Shown here: positions 8,276 to 16,136 of the stretch, one piece after another
Layout: every line of letters starts with the position of its first letter
How positions within the stretch are numbered: the stretch's first letter is position 1
Assembly (NCBI GenBank): GCA_949743895.1
Contig: CATJUX010000113.1
Location: 1-18,510 of the forward strand
Source: JANFXS01 sp022791155
GTDB lineage: Bacteria; Bacillota; Clostridia; Lachnospirales; Anaerotignaceae
Reading direction: 5' to 3'
DNA length: 18,510 nucleotides
Notes under the pieces: generated by a model
What the model saw: only the letters and a program-made list of their open reading frames with translations
The model's database searches: none
Told to the model about the DNA's origin: nothing
Made by a program: the position numbers and the translations under genes

Positions 8276-8325
8276 AAAAACAGCCTTCCATATAAAACTA
8301 AAAATATGGAAAGCTGTTTTTATTT
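8276..8325. terminator. Two-way terminator between pheT and the DUF6194 gene
   Basis: AAAAACAGC (8276-8284) and TTCCATAT (8286-8293) pair with ATATGGAA (8304-8311) and GCTGTTTTT (8313-8321), giving 17 pairs with one C-A mismatch and a 10-nt A-rich loop. T-rich tails exist on both strands, so it can end pheST and the converging minus-strand pair. Confidence 0.88.
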
Positions 8326-8360
8326 TATAGAGATATTGTTATAAATGTCATTTTGAAACA

Positions 8361-8810
8361 TCAAACCATGCGTTTGTGAAATTTTTCTTTGGCAAATTCA
8401 TATGACTCGTTTATGAGAGGTTTTAGAATTTCGAAAGTTTCGTTTGTTGGGTTTATGACACATATCCAGCTCATCCATGCATAAACAGGGTGGGGAAGAA
8501 GTTGATCGATTGATGAGAAATCAAAATCCATGTCAATGGTCATGCCAGCTTTAGGCCGTTTGGGCGGTATGCCAAAAAGTTTGGAAAATGTGTTTTTTTG
8601 AAGACCTAAACTGACGCGAAATGTGTTTGGCCTGTATAACTTTGAGCTTTTGTCGTTTTTGCCATCGTTTTCTTTTATAGTTAAAATATATATACCACGT
8701 TTAAGGACATTGTTTGGATTATAGTATATTCCTTTTTCACCATAGCTTTCGACTAAAACAGTGTCGCTTAAGTTTTCAAGACAATAATTTAATATTTCTT
8801 CAGAGTTCAT
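8361..8810 (-). CDS. DUF6194 family protein
   Basis: This is a small soluble protein of 149 residues without signal peptide or membrane segments. Its pattern fits the DUF6194 family: an N-terminal helix (MNSEEILNYCL), FRVSLGLQKNTFSKLFG at about 64-80, then a Phe/Asp segment and LLPHPVYAWMSWICVINP (104-121), with a C-terminal helix. The family is widespread in Actinobacteria and Firmicutes and has no established function. GAGGT lies 5 nt before the ATG, and the start is 8 nt downstream of the stop of the SdpI-family gene, so the two form an operon and the ribosome binding site lies between stop and start. The family call is from recalled sequence pattern and could not be searched. Confidence 0.75.
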   Translation of the reverse strand: MNSEEILNYCLENLSDTVLVESYGEKGIYYNPNNVLKRGIYILTIKENDGKNDKSSKLYRPNTFRVSLGLQKNTFSKLFGIPPKRPKAGMTIDMDFDFSSIDQLLPHPVYAWMSWICVINPTNETFEILKPLINESYEFAKEKFHKRMV

Positions 8811-8818
8811 TTTTTACC

Positions 8819-9217
8819 TCAAAAAATGTCTTTGGATGAAAAGAATTTTGGCTCTCCATTTTCATCAAAATTATTTTTCAGTGCCTTTTCAGTCAAAAAA
8901 ATTGATATAAATATGGGTATAGTTTGAATTGCACACAAAAAACTTCCAAGTTTGCCAACAGCGTCTTCGTTTTTTCCAATTGAAAACAGCATAATTATGG
9001 CTGTTATTGGCAGAAAAATGGTACCGAATTTCAGCCATATTTTTCCGCAATGGACATTGGCAAATCTCCATGTGTCACTATTTTTCATTGAAAGTTTTGT
9101 TCTATATCCATATGAGCTAATTTTGGCAGGGGGTTTTTTTGTGAGAAAAATGCCTAAAATTATCATAAGCAAAGGAGTTGATAAACTCATGAAAAACATA
9201 AAAATCCAAAATGCCAT
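8819..9217 (-). CDS. SdpI-family membrane protein
   Basis: This 132-residue integral membrane protein has about three hydrophobic segments (residues 4-25, 58-80 and 90-108). Between the first two is the signature of the SdpI/YhfL family, YGYRTKLSMKNSDTWRFAN (36-54). B. subtilis SdpI is the immunity protein and signal receptor for the SDP toxin, but most family members are of unknown role. No sdpABC-like toxin genes are visible here, so immunity should not be assumed. A strong GGAGGTGA lies 8 nt before the ATG. The gene is the first of a two-gene unit with the DUF6194 gene. A possible promoter (TTTAAA, 17 nt, TAATAT) lies at 9261-9289. Confidence 0.8.
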   Translation of the reverse strand: MAFWIFMFFMSLSTPLLMIILGIFLTKKPPAKISSYGYRTKLSMKNSDTWRFANVHCGKIWLKFGTIFLPITAIIMLFSIGKNEDAVGKLGSFLCAIQTIPIFISIFLTEKALKNNFDENGEPKFFSSKDIF

Positions 9218-9260
9218 TTAACATGTCACCTCCATGAAGATGCCTATTGAGCTTACAATA

Positions 9261-9289
9261 ATATTATCATATAATTTATGTTTTTTAAA
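9261..9289 (-). promoter_or_regulatory. Possible sigma-A promoter of the SdpI-DUF6194 pair
   Basis: On the minus strand TAATAT (9261-9266) has TTTAAA (9284-9289) 17 nt upstream. The -35 matches the consensus at 4 of 6 positions. The site is the best candidate in the short gap after the SLH gene terminator, but the region is AT-rich and chance matches are easy. Confidence 0.4.
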
Positions 9290-9306
9290 GATAAAGTTTG
9301 ATTATA

Positions 9307-9344
9307 TGAAAAGCACTGTGGCAGTGAATTGCCGACAGTGCTTT
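9307..9344 (-). terminator. Terminator of the M60-SLH surface operon
   Basis: AAAGCACTGT (9310-9319) pairs perfectly with ACAGTGCTTT (9335-9344), and GGCA/TGCC adds four inner pairs after a bulged G. Read on the minus strand it ends in CTTTTCATAT. It lies 7 nt beyond the stop of the SLH gene. Confidence 0.85.
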
Positions 9345-9351
9345 GTTTGTA

Positions 9352-10716
9352 TTATTTTGCTATATTTTCACAAAATCTCATAAGTATTGATGCCACTTGG
9401 GCGCGTGTTGCACTTCCTGAAGGAGCCAAAGTTGTTTCATTTATGCCGGTTATTATACCGTTTTTGTTTGCCCAATGAATTGCTGGAACTGCATAATTGC
9501 TTATAAGATTTGAGTCAGAGTATACAGAAAGTTCTGAAATCATATTTTCTGATGTCTCTGCAGAAACATATCCTTTATACTGAGCATAGCGATAAAGAAT
9601 TGAGGCCATTTGTTCACGTGTGATTGTGTCATTTGGTCCAAAATTTCCGTTTCCATAGCCTGAAACAATGTTATTTGCCGAAGCCCATGCAACGGCTTTT
9701 GTGTAGTACTGACCGTCAGTTACATCATCAAATTTGGATGAATATGTGTCAGGCTCACCTTCCAAACGATGCAATATGGTGACTATCATAGCACGCGTAG
9801 TTGTCATGTCAGGACTGAATGATGTTGTGGAAGTTCCAGACATCATGTTTTGGCCATATACATATTTTACAGCGTTGCAATACCAGTCAGTTTCATTTAC
9901 ATCATCAAACGGAAGTTTGACATCATCAACATTAAACACGGGTTGATTTGGAACAGCGGGCTTTGAAGGATCTTTTTCAGCAAATTCAACATGTATGCTG
10001 ATGTTTGATGATGGCATTGTGAATGTGAACTTATTGATGCCTTTTTGTGTCAGTTTAAGTTCTTTGCCATTTTTGTCTTTAACTATGATTGATGACAATT
10101 CATAGCCTTCATCTGGAACAGTTGTGATTGTGACAGTTTCACCACTTTTGGCTGATGAAGGACTGACTTCAACAGTTCCGTTTTCAACATCTGATGGCAA
10201 GTCGATTTTTTGAACTGTTCCGTTGTTATTTGATCCTCCCCCTCCACCAGAGTCTGATGAAGATGAACTTGAAACTGATATGTTTGCTGAACCATATGAA
10301 ATTTTGTTCAAATCTTTGTCCAAGACTCTGATGTCTGAAGCCGATTTAATTGTGAAACCGTTTTCAGCTGAAAGTCTTCCAATTAATATGGAGTTTCCGC
10401 TGTTGAGAGGTGTTTCACTTGAAACAACATACAGCGTAACATCAGAGCTGTCTTGTTTGAAGGTTGCATAAACATCAGTTTTGCCCGTGGAACCACTGCG
10501 TGTGAATTCATATTCTTTGTTGCTGTTGTCTGTGGTGAGAGTTATCTGTAAACCATAACATTCATCTGACAATCCATTAAGGTTCAAACTTTGGCTGGCA
10601 CTTCCGTTTTTTGATGAAAGCATCAAAGTTGGAACGCTAGCGGCATATGAAACGGCAGATGCAGCTGATGTAAAAATGAAGGTCAGCAACAGAAATAAAA
10701 AACGTTTTTTTCTCAT
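9352..10716 (-). CDS. Secreted SLH-domain surface protein with possible cohesin-like domain
   Basis: This is a 454-residue exported, wall-bound protein. Residues 1-26 are a signal peptide (MRKKRFLFLLLTFIF, cleavage likely near SYA-A). Residues 27-147 are a beta-rich domain (YGLQITLTT, VTLYVVSS, SILIGRLSAENGF) whose strand pattern resembles cohesin-type sandwiches. This is a weak, inferred call. A Ser/Gly/Asn linker follows (148-166), then a divergent InlB B-repeat-like module (170-246, GYELSSIIVKD, FTMPSSNISIHVEF). Three SLH domains (about 269-320, 329-382, 396-450) end the protein, with the typical ITREQMASILYRY-type motifs. SLH triplets bind pyruvylated secondary wall polymer. The start lies 14 nt after the stop of the M60 gene with AGAAAGGAAA as ribosome binding site, so the two are co-transcribed. 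Most likely it is a surface anchor, possibly for the neighbouring dockerin protein. Confidence 0.85.
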   Translation of the reverse strand: MRKKRFLFLLLTFIFTSAASAVSYAASVPTLMLSSKNGSASQSLNLNGLSDECYGLQITLTTDNSNKEYEFTRSGSTGKTDVYATFKQDSSDVTLYVVSSETPLNSGNSILIGRLSAENGFTIKSASDIRVLDKDLNKISYGSANISVSSSSSSDSGGGGGSNNNGTVQKIDLPSDVENGTVEVSPSSAKSGETVTITTVPDEGYELSSIIVKDKNGKELKLTQKGINKFTFTMPSSNISIHVEFAEKDPSKPAVPNQPVFNVDDVKLPFDDVNETDWYCNAVKYVYGQNMMSGTSTTSFSPDMTTTRAMIVTILHRLEGEPDTYSSKFDDVTDGQYYTKAVAWASANNIVSGYGNGNFGPNDTITREQMASILYRYAQYKGYVSAETSENMISELSVYSDSNLISNYAVPAIHWANKNGIITGINETTLAPSGSATRAQVASILMRFCENIAK

Positions 10717-10730
10717 AGTTTTTTCCTTTC

Positions 10731-13700
10731 TTAGTTATTGCTTTGCGCAAGCTCATCTTCTAAATTAGTGTCGTTTTTTGAATGGATTTTAGATTCTTCA
10801 GTGGCATTGTCTTCGTTTGCCGTTGATTCATCATTTTCTTCCATGGTTGCATTGCTGTCTTTGCCGTCAGTTATGACATCATCTTCTAAATTAGTGTCAT
10901 TTTCTTCCATGGTTGCATTTTTGTTTTTGTCATCAGTTGCATCATCTTCTAAAGATATGTCTTCTTTTGTAACCTCATTGTCCAAAACATCATTGTCATG
11001 TTCTTTTTTTGAGTTGTCATCATAATTAAAATTTTGAAGTGCGCTTATCTCCTCGATGCTTGTTTCGTTTAAAGAATATTCATCTGAAATTAGCTCAATT
11101 TCAGGAATTGGGCAGTTCTCACCTTCATCGGGGCAGCTGATCCAAAGTGTTTCGCTTGTGAGACGGCGCTGCTCATTTCCTTCCATGTCGTCAGTTCTGT
11201 AGAACAATGCGCGAATTTCCATTGGAAGATGATATTCTTCAGCAAAGTCTTTGTTGAGCTCAGCTTCAGCATCCAAATCGGGCACAAATATGAACAATCC
11301 ATCACTTGTGTCGCTTACGAAACCATCTTTAGGAATTTCGGCCAAGAGCAAGGAATATCCATTCATAGGGCGCTCGATTGTTGTGACTCCGCTTTCTTCA
11401 GCAGCTTCAGCAGTTGTGTTGTAACGTGCTTCTATTTCAATTGTGTTGTAAGCTGGATTTCCGCGATATTTGCCGATTATCACAAGTGTGCCGGCCTCAA
11501 TTGAGTCGCCTGACTCGCTGTATACATATGCGTTCTTGAGCCTTCCCACAGTTGCTCCTTCATAGAAGTCGATGCGATCACCTGGATAATCCAAAAGTTC
11601 AACAGTTGCTCCTGATGGAAGACCTTCAATTTCCATTGTGGTCACATCATATGTCCATATGCGTGTATCTGTTGAGTCTGTGCCTGGTTTGTTGAAATAT
11701 TCTGGTGTTGAAACTCCTGTCAACGTTCCTTCTTTGGCTATTACCCATTGTGCGGAATTAGAAGTTGTGTTGGACACTGCATTAACGCGGACAGTGTAGC
11801 TTTCGTTTCCATTCACTCCTGAGGCTTTTATGCCTGTAACAGGAACAGGGCCATCAACCATGGTTATTGTGATTTTTCCGTTGGAGGATTCCATGTTGTA
11901 AAGGTTTGAAGGAATAGTTTTGTCATATTCAATTCTTATTTCTTCTGTGCTTACTTCTCCTCCCATATATCCAAGGTAGTCTACAGGAACAATGGAATAT
12001 TCATATGTGAGGTTGTTTGCTGCTCCCAAATTGTCTTCATATGTGTCTGTTGTTGTGAAGCCTATAGGAGTGCCATTTCTTCTAATTTCATATCCAAGTA
12101 TGAAATCGGAGTTGTTGCTGATATTCAATGTAACTATATTATCGTTTTTCTGCAAATCAATGGAAGGTGTTCCAGTGTTTCCAGAGGCATTTTGTAATCT
12201 ATAGTTGCGTGAGCTGTCATTCAAATACCATATAGCCCTGTCTTCTGAAGGATAGCTTGAGATTGTATTATTTGCTTCGTTTCCAAGAACGAAGCCCCAG
12301 TTTTCGAAGAAAGGAACAAGGTTTTTGTTTGCAACTTCAGATGCTATGAGAGCAACTCTTTCATCATATGTATAGCCATTATACTTCCCTGATTTCCACG
12401 ATTTAAAGAATTGATTGTAGAAGCTGAGAGGTTCTGAGGCATCGTCATATGCAAGATGAAGCTGCCAGTACATGCCAAGTTGAACAAACACATTGCTTGC
12501 TGCTCCTGGGCGGCCAACTGAAACTTTGTCATAAATTGGTTTCCATATATTGCTTTTTGTGAGACGTGTGTCAAGTGTCATGCTTCCGCCATCATATGCT
12601 TGAATTGCCAATGAATATATATTGTTTGTGATTTCGGCACGGCCAAGTTTATCCATGTTGTGTCCGATTTCATGTGCTATTCCCCAACCAAACAATCCGT
12701 TTGAGTTTCCAGTCGATGAGGCAGGTTTTCCTTGAGCCAATGCGGAAGCCGAACCATATTCTATGCCGACATGGTTTCCAGCTGCATACATAAATGCTCC
12801 TGCAAACATACGCATGTAACGTATGTTTTGGCGTGTTGCCATTGGGTATCTGTATTCTTCAAAGGACAGATTTGAATCAATAATGCCCTGAACTTTGTTG
12901 GCAACAAAAAGTTCTTCTTCCCATGCCATCACATTTTGATACATTGTGTTGGTCATGGCATCAACACTGCTGGAGCTTCCTTTGAGGCCAGCAAGTATTT
13001 GATCAGCCGGAAGTGAAAGAAGCACGCTTGGTGTTGATATTTCTGTGGCATTGTTTATTGCTGTTTTCAAATTGACATTGCCAAGTGAAGCAACATGGCT
13101 TTCAAGCTCTTGAACATATGTTTGAATTTTGTCCATGCGTTGGGCTTCGCTCATGTCATACCATGATGATAATTCAAGAACTGGAATTTTATATACATAT
13201 TTGCTTACACGTGCGTGAAGTTTTATTTCATTCTGTTGTGCTCCAGAATATGTGATATACAGCATTCCACCACGTGTATCTTTGAGAGAACCTATTTTTT
13301 CAACATTTATATAGTTACGTCCGGTTTTAAGAAGAACAGGTGTTCCGCTCCAAATTCCGGATTCACCATAAAACTGTGTTGGCACAACATAAACAGGTGA
13401 GTCACTTGGAAGCTCAGCATATATGGCCACAGTTGAGTTTGCAAGAGCTGACACACCAATAGGCTGCAAGCTGCTTGCGCTTTGGCCATATGCACTGTCG
13501 GCGCCTCCGCTGCGGCTTTGGAAATCGTTTTTCACCACACCAAGTGCTGTGTTGTCGCCGTTAAGAAGACCTTGTGCAAGGCTTATTTCGTCCTTCAAAC
13601 AGTCAACATCAAGATAGAAACTGCTCAAAGAAGTTAATCTTTCAGAAAGTGACTGAATCTGTTCAGCTGAAACTCCTGATTTGAGTTCAGTGAATGCATT

Positions 13701-15881
13701 ATCTGTGAAAAGGTTGGCTATTTCTGTTGAAAGGGTGTCGCTGTCATAAAAAGCTATTTCAGAAATGCTGACACGAGGGCCCCCTGTTTTTTCGGACAAT
13801 GCAAATCTCAATTTCTTAATGCCCTTTGTTTCAGGGAACAATGAAATAATGTAGTTTTCAGCTGTTATGTTTGGAACTTTTGCTGAATATTTCAAAATCT
13901 CATTTCCGCTTTCATCCCAAGCAGTGATAGAATATCCATCAATTCTGTTTTTATAGCTTGAGTTCAGATATGGAGCAAAAAGTAGATAATTCATATCATG
14001 AGCAGTTTTGAACTCATATGTGATTCCCTGATCACGGTTATACATTTGTGCTATCCAATAAGTGTTTGGATCGTTATCTATAAGGTGCTCAACTTTGAAG
14101 TTAGGGCAAAGTTCCTTGTTATAGTTAGTTGGATCACCCATAACAATTGAAGATATTTCGGAACTATCGATCCTTCCATCTGTTGGGAATTCAGGCATTT
14201 CCAAAGCTTCAATTTTAGGTGTTCCAAGAGCAGATGAAGAATATGGGCCCACGCCAACACTGTTTCCAGCTTTTACAGCAATTTCATACTCTGTTCCATT
14301 TGTGAGGCCGGTTATGGTTGTGTTTGTTTCTTCAATGTTTCCCCCAAACTGTATATAGTTGTTATCACCGTTGACACGGTAGAACACTTGATAGAAAGAA
14401 GCATCTTTTGTTTTGCCCCAGCTTACACGAAGTGCACTGTCGGCAGGCTGAACTCTTATGTTTGAAGGAGCGCCAGGAATGCTCAGAGGTTTGGGAACAG
14501 CTGAAATTATTTCGGAAGGAGTTCCTTTCCATTCCCCGTTTGTTGCAGTCACTTGGAAGAAATATGTTTTGAAGTTTTCAAGACCAGTCACTGTGGCGCT
14601 GTTCACATTGCTCACAACTGACTGACTGAGGTCATCTTGGCTCATGCCATATTCCACAATGTATCCTGTAACGTTGTTAACAGAATTCCATTTCAGTGAA
14701 ACTGACTCATTTCCGCTTTCAGCAACAAGTCCTTTAACTTGGTTGTCATTGCTTCCAGGCTCAGGAACTATGTCTCTAATGAATTCAATTTGTGTTATTG
14801 TGGTGTATTCTGGTTTTTCTCCAGCTTGACCCTCAACCTTCATCACATGAATAGTAACTTTTTTAACGGCAACCTTTCGGCCAAGGTTTATTGTTACAGT
14901 GTTTTTGTCTGCTGCACGCCCAATTGCATGAACGCCTTCAGGAACACTGTTGTTAAATTCAACAAAATCAGTTGTTCCATCTTCCAATTCCAATTCAACT
15001 TTTCCGCCAATGGCTGCACCATCGCCATATGGGCTGTGTATAAGAATTTGGCTTATTTCAGCAGTTTTTCTGAAATTGATTGGGATTATTATATCATCAT
15101 TTCCAGAAGATGAAACTTTGACAGAATTGTCATTGCTGCTAAAGAGATCGCTTATGCTGCCTTCTACAACAAGATTAGAAGTTTCCACAGTGACATCAAC
15201 AATAGCAGAAGTGTCATATAGCTCGGCGCTTTTTTTCGTGTTCATAGCACGGTTGACATATGCAAGATCGGCAACATCAACAATGCCGTCTCCATTGAGA
15301 TCATACTTATCGACATTGCTGTTCAGCCCAAGTTCGCCGGAAATTTCTGTTCTGTCTGAACCATCAACAACATTGTCTTGGTTCAAATCTCCTAAAGAAA
15401 ATGTTCCTCCTGAGGTTCCGACAAAAACATGTTGTGAATAGTCTTCAAGCACAATGCTTTTGGTGAAGCTTGTGTATCCATTTCCACTTAGTTCCAATTC
15501 ATAGTTTCCGGTTTCGAGGTTAGAAACAACAACTTGATAAAAACCAACAATATTTTCTGTTGTAATTTCTATACCATTGGAATTCAATGCGGCAACTTTC
15601 ACATCGGCCTGTGAAAATCCTCCGGAAATGGTTCCACTGTTCAACGAAACAGTGGCAGTTTCATTTTCTTTTGTGATTTTAAGTTTAATATCACGTTTTT
15701 CAACTTCTTTGACAGTCTGAGGCAGTTCAAACCGGACTGTGGCTGATATTGAGCCGGTTGTTTGCACGACTTGACTGTCGTTTTCGGCAGCATAAGTGAC
15801 AACAGGAAGCGGCGCCATATAGATTGGACACGCTATTGCCAAGCTTAAAATTGCCGAAATAAATCGTCGTAAATGTTTCAA
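10731..15881 (-). CDS. Giant secreted M60-like metalloprotease with dockerin, FN3 and F5/8C modules
   Basis: This 1716-residue exported zinc protease is of the mucinase/enhancin (M60-like) type, whose members cut glycoproteins such as mucins. Modules: signal peptide 1-31; a regulatory-like beta domain 44-158; a dockerin 162-215 with two calcium loops (Asp165/Asn167/Asp169/Asp173/Asp176 and Asp194/Asn196/Asp198/Asp202/Asp205); a discoidin-like domain about 225-372; two FN3 domains about 380-465 and 468-556; an F5/8 type C-like domain 575-715; the M60-like domain about 800-1230 with HEIGH 1070-1074 and Glu1083 (HExxH-x8-E); an FN3-like domain 1240-1318; an unassigned region 1330-1600; and a very acidic repetitive tail 1621-1716. 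The start codon is TTG, preceded by AAGGGGG; no ATG occurs before residue 22. A perfect sigma-A promoter lies upstream. It is the first gene of an operon with the SLH protein. Substrate preference is inferred from the family. Confidence 0.92.
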   Translation of the reverse strand: MKHLRRFISAILSLAIACPIYMAPLPVVTYAAENDSQVVQTTGSISATVRFELPQTVKEVEKRDIKLKITKENETATVSLNSGTISGGFSQADVKVAALNSNGIEITTENIVGFYQVVVSNLETGNYELELSGNGYTSFTKSIVLEDYSQHVFVGTSGGTFSLGDLNQDNVVDGSDRTEISGELGLNSNVDKYDLNGDGIVDVADLAYVNRAMNTKKSAELYDTSAIVDVTVETSNLVVEGSISDLFSSNDNSVKVSSSGNDDIIIPINFRKTAEISQILIHSPYGDGAAIGGKVELELEDGTTDFVEFNNSVPEGVHAIGRAADKNTVTINLGRKVAVKKVTIHVMKVEGQAGEKPEYTTITQIEFIRDIVPEPGSNDNQVKGLVAESGNESVSLKWNSVNNVTGYIVEYGMSQDDLSQSVVSNVNSATVTGLENFKTYFFQVTATNGEWKGTPSEIISAVPKPLSIPGAPSNIRVQPADSALRVSWGKTKDASFYQVFYRVNGDNNYIQFGGNIEETNTTITGLTNGTEYEIAVKAGNSVGVGPYSSSALGTPKIEALEMPEFPTDGRIDSSEISSIVMGDPTNYNKELCPNFKVEHLIDNDPNTYWIAQMYNRDQGITYEFKTAHDMNYLLFAPYLNSSYKNRIDGYSITAWDESGNEILKYSAKVPNITAENYIISLFPETKGIKKLRFALSEKTGGPRVSISEIAFYDSDTLSTEIANLFTDNAFTELKSGVSAEQIQSLSERLTSLSSFYLDVDCLKDEISLAQGLLNGDNTALGVVKNDFQSRSGGADSAYGQSASSLQPIGVSALANSTVAIYAELPSDSPVYVVPTQFYGESGIWSGTPVLLKTGRNYINVEKIGSLKDTRGGMLYITYSGAQQNEIKLHARVSKYVYKIPVLELSSWYDMSEAQRMDKIQTYVQELESHVASLGNVNLKTAINNATEISTPSVLLSLPADQILAGLKGSSSSVDAMTNTMYQNVMAWEEELFVANKVQGIIDSNLSFEEYRYPMATRQNIRYMRMFAGAFMYAAGNHVGIEYGSASALAQGKPASSTGNSNGLFGWGIAHEIGHNMDKLGRAEITNNIYSLAIQAYDGGSMTLDTRLTKSNIWKPIYDKVSVGRPGAASNVFVQLGMYWQLHLAYDDASEPLSFYNQFFKSWKSGKYNGYTYDERVALIASEVANKNLVPFFENWGFVLGNEANNTISSYPSEDRAIWYLNDSSRNYRLQNASGNTGTPSIDLQKNDNIVTLNISNNSDFILGYEIRRNGTPIGFTTTDTYEDNLGAANNLTYEYSIVPVDYLGYMGGEVSTEEIRIEYDKTIPSNLYNMESSNGKITITMVDGPVPVTGIKASGVNGNESYTVRVNAVSNTTSNSAQWVIAKEGTLTGVSTPEYFNKPGTDSTDTRIWTYDVTTMEIEGLPSGATVELLDYPGDRIDFYEGATVGRLKNAYVYSESGDSIEAGTLVIIGKYRGNPAYNTIEIEARYNTTAEAAEESGVTTIERPMNGYSLLLAEIPKDGFVSDTSDGLFIFVPDLDAEAELNKDFAEEYHLPMEIRALFYRTDDMEGNEQRRLTSETLWISCPDEGENCPIPEIELISDEYSLNETSIEEISALQNFNYDDNSKKEHDNDVLDNEVTKEDISLEDDATDDKNKNATMEENDTNLEDDVITDGKDSNATMEENDESTANEDNATEESKIHSKNDTNLEDELAQSNN
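10753..10962. repeat. Imperfect tandem repeat encoding the acidic tail of the M60 protein
   Basis: A 20-nt sequence, TCATCTTCTAAATTAGTGTC, occurs identically at 10753-10772 and 10879-10898. A 23-nt sequence beginning TCATTTTCTTCCATGG occurs identically at 10831-10853 and 10897-10919, giving a period of about 66 bp. In protein terms the unit is about 22 residues long and carries LEDD and ATMEEND. Such repeats gain and lose copies readily by slippage. Confidence 0.85.
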
Positions 15882-15918
15882 AGCTTTTCCCCCTTAAAAT
15901 TTATTTTACTTCAAGTTA

Positions 15919-15947
15919 ATTATAAATAATGTGGTAAATAGTGTCAA
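15919..15947 (-). promoter_or_regulatory. Perfect-consensus sigma-A promoter of the M60-SLH operon
   Basis: On the minus strand TTGACA (15942-15947) is followed after exactly 17 nt by TATAAT (15919-15924): both hexamers and the spacer match the consensus fully. The start point would be near 15912, giving a leader of about 30 nt before the TTG start codon. No operator-like palindrome overlaps it. Confidence 0.9.
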
Positions 15948-16080
15948 TCAGTAAAGGAGATATTTCACCAAATTTTTGTTATATAATGTGTTATATAATA
16001 TAATATGATAAGTAAATATAAATGCTAAAATATTTTGAGCATAAATTGGCCTAAAGGAAAATAGAAAGTAGATTAAAAAA

Positions 16081-16097
16081 TGTTAAAATTTTGTTAA
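16081..16097 (+). promoter_or_regulatory. Putative WalR (YycF) box upstream of the M23 hydrolase
   Basis: TGTTAA at 16081-16086 is repeated at 16092-16097, an 11-bp direct repeat. This is an exact match to the WalR consensus TGTWAH-N5-TGTWAH known from Bacillus and Staphylococcus. It ends about 41 nt before the start point predicted from the -10 TATCCT at 16126-16131, a usual place for an activator. On the other strand the same bases read TTAACA-N5-TTAACA, which also resembles a PhoP box; the downstream wall-hydrolase gene favours WalR. Confidence 0.55.
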
Positions 16098-16136
16098 AAG
16101 TATAGAGTTATTCGTTGAAAAGTGGTATCCTATTAC

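Noticed and set aside
8819..9217. SDP-type toxin immunity locus
   Set aside because: Only the SdpI-like protein is present; no toxin precursor or sdpAB-like partner is visible, so the name is limited to family level.
10753..10962. CRISPR-like array
   Set aside because: The repeats are few, in frame within a coding region, and separated by related coding sequence instead of unique spacers.
14739..15441. Plus-strand open frames (14739-15113 and 14950-15441) opposite the M60 gene
   Set aside because: They are antisense to coding sequence with clear dockerin and discoidin-like features, have no ribosome binding site, and show Ser/Leu/Phe-rich shadow composition.
16081..16097. PhoP box as the primary reading of the direct repeat
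   Set aside because: The reverse strand reads TTAACA-N5-TTAACA, but PhoP sites usually carry more repeat units and the downstream gene is a wall hydrolase, which fits WalR better. Not excluded.
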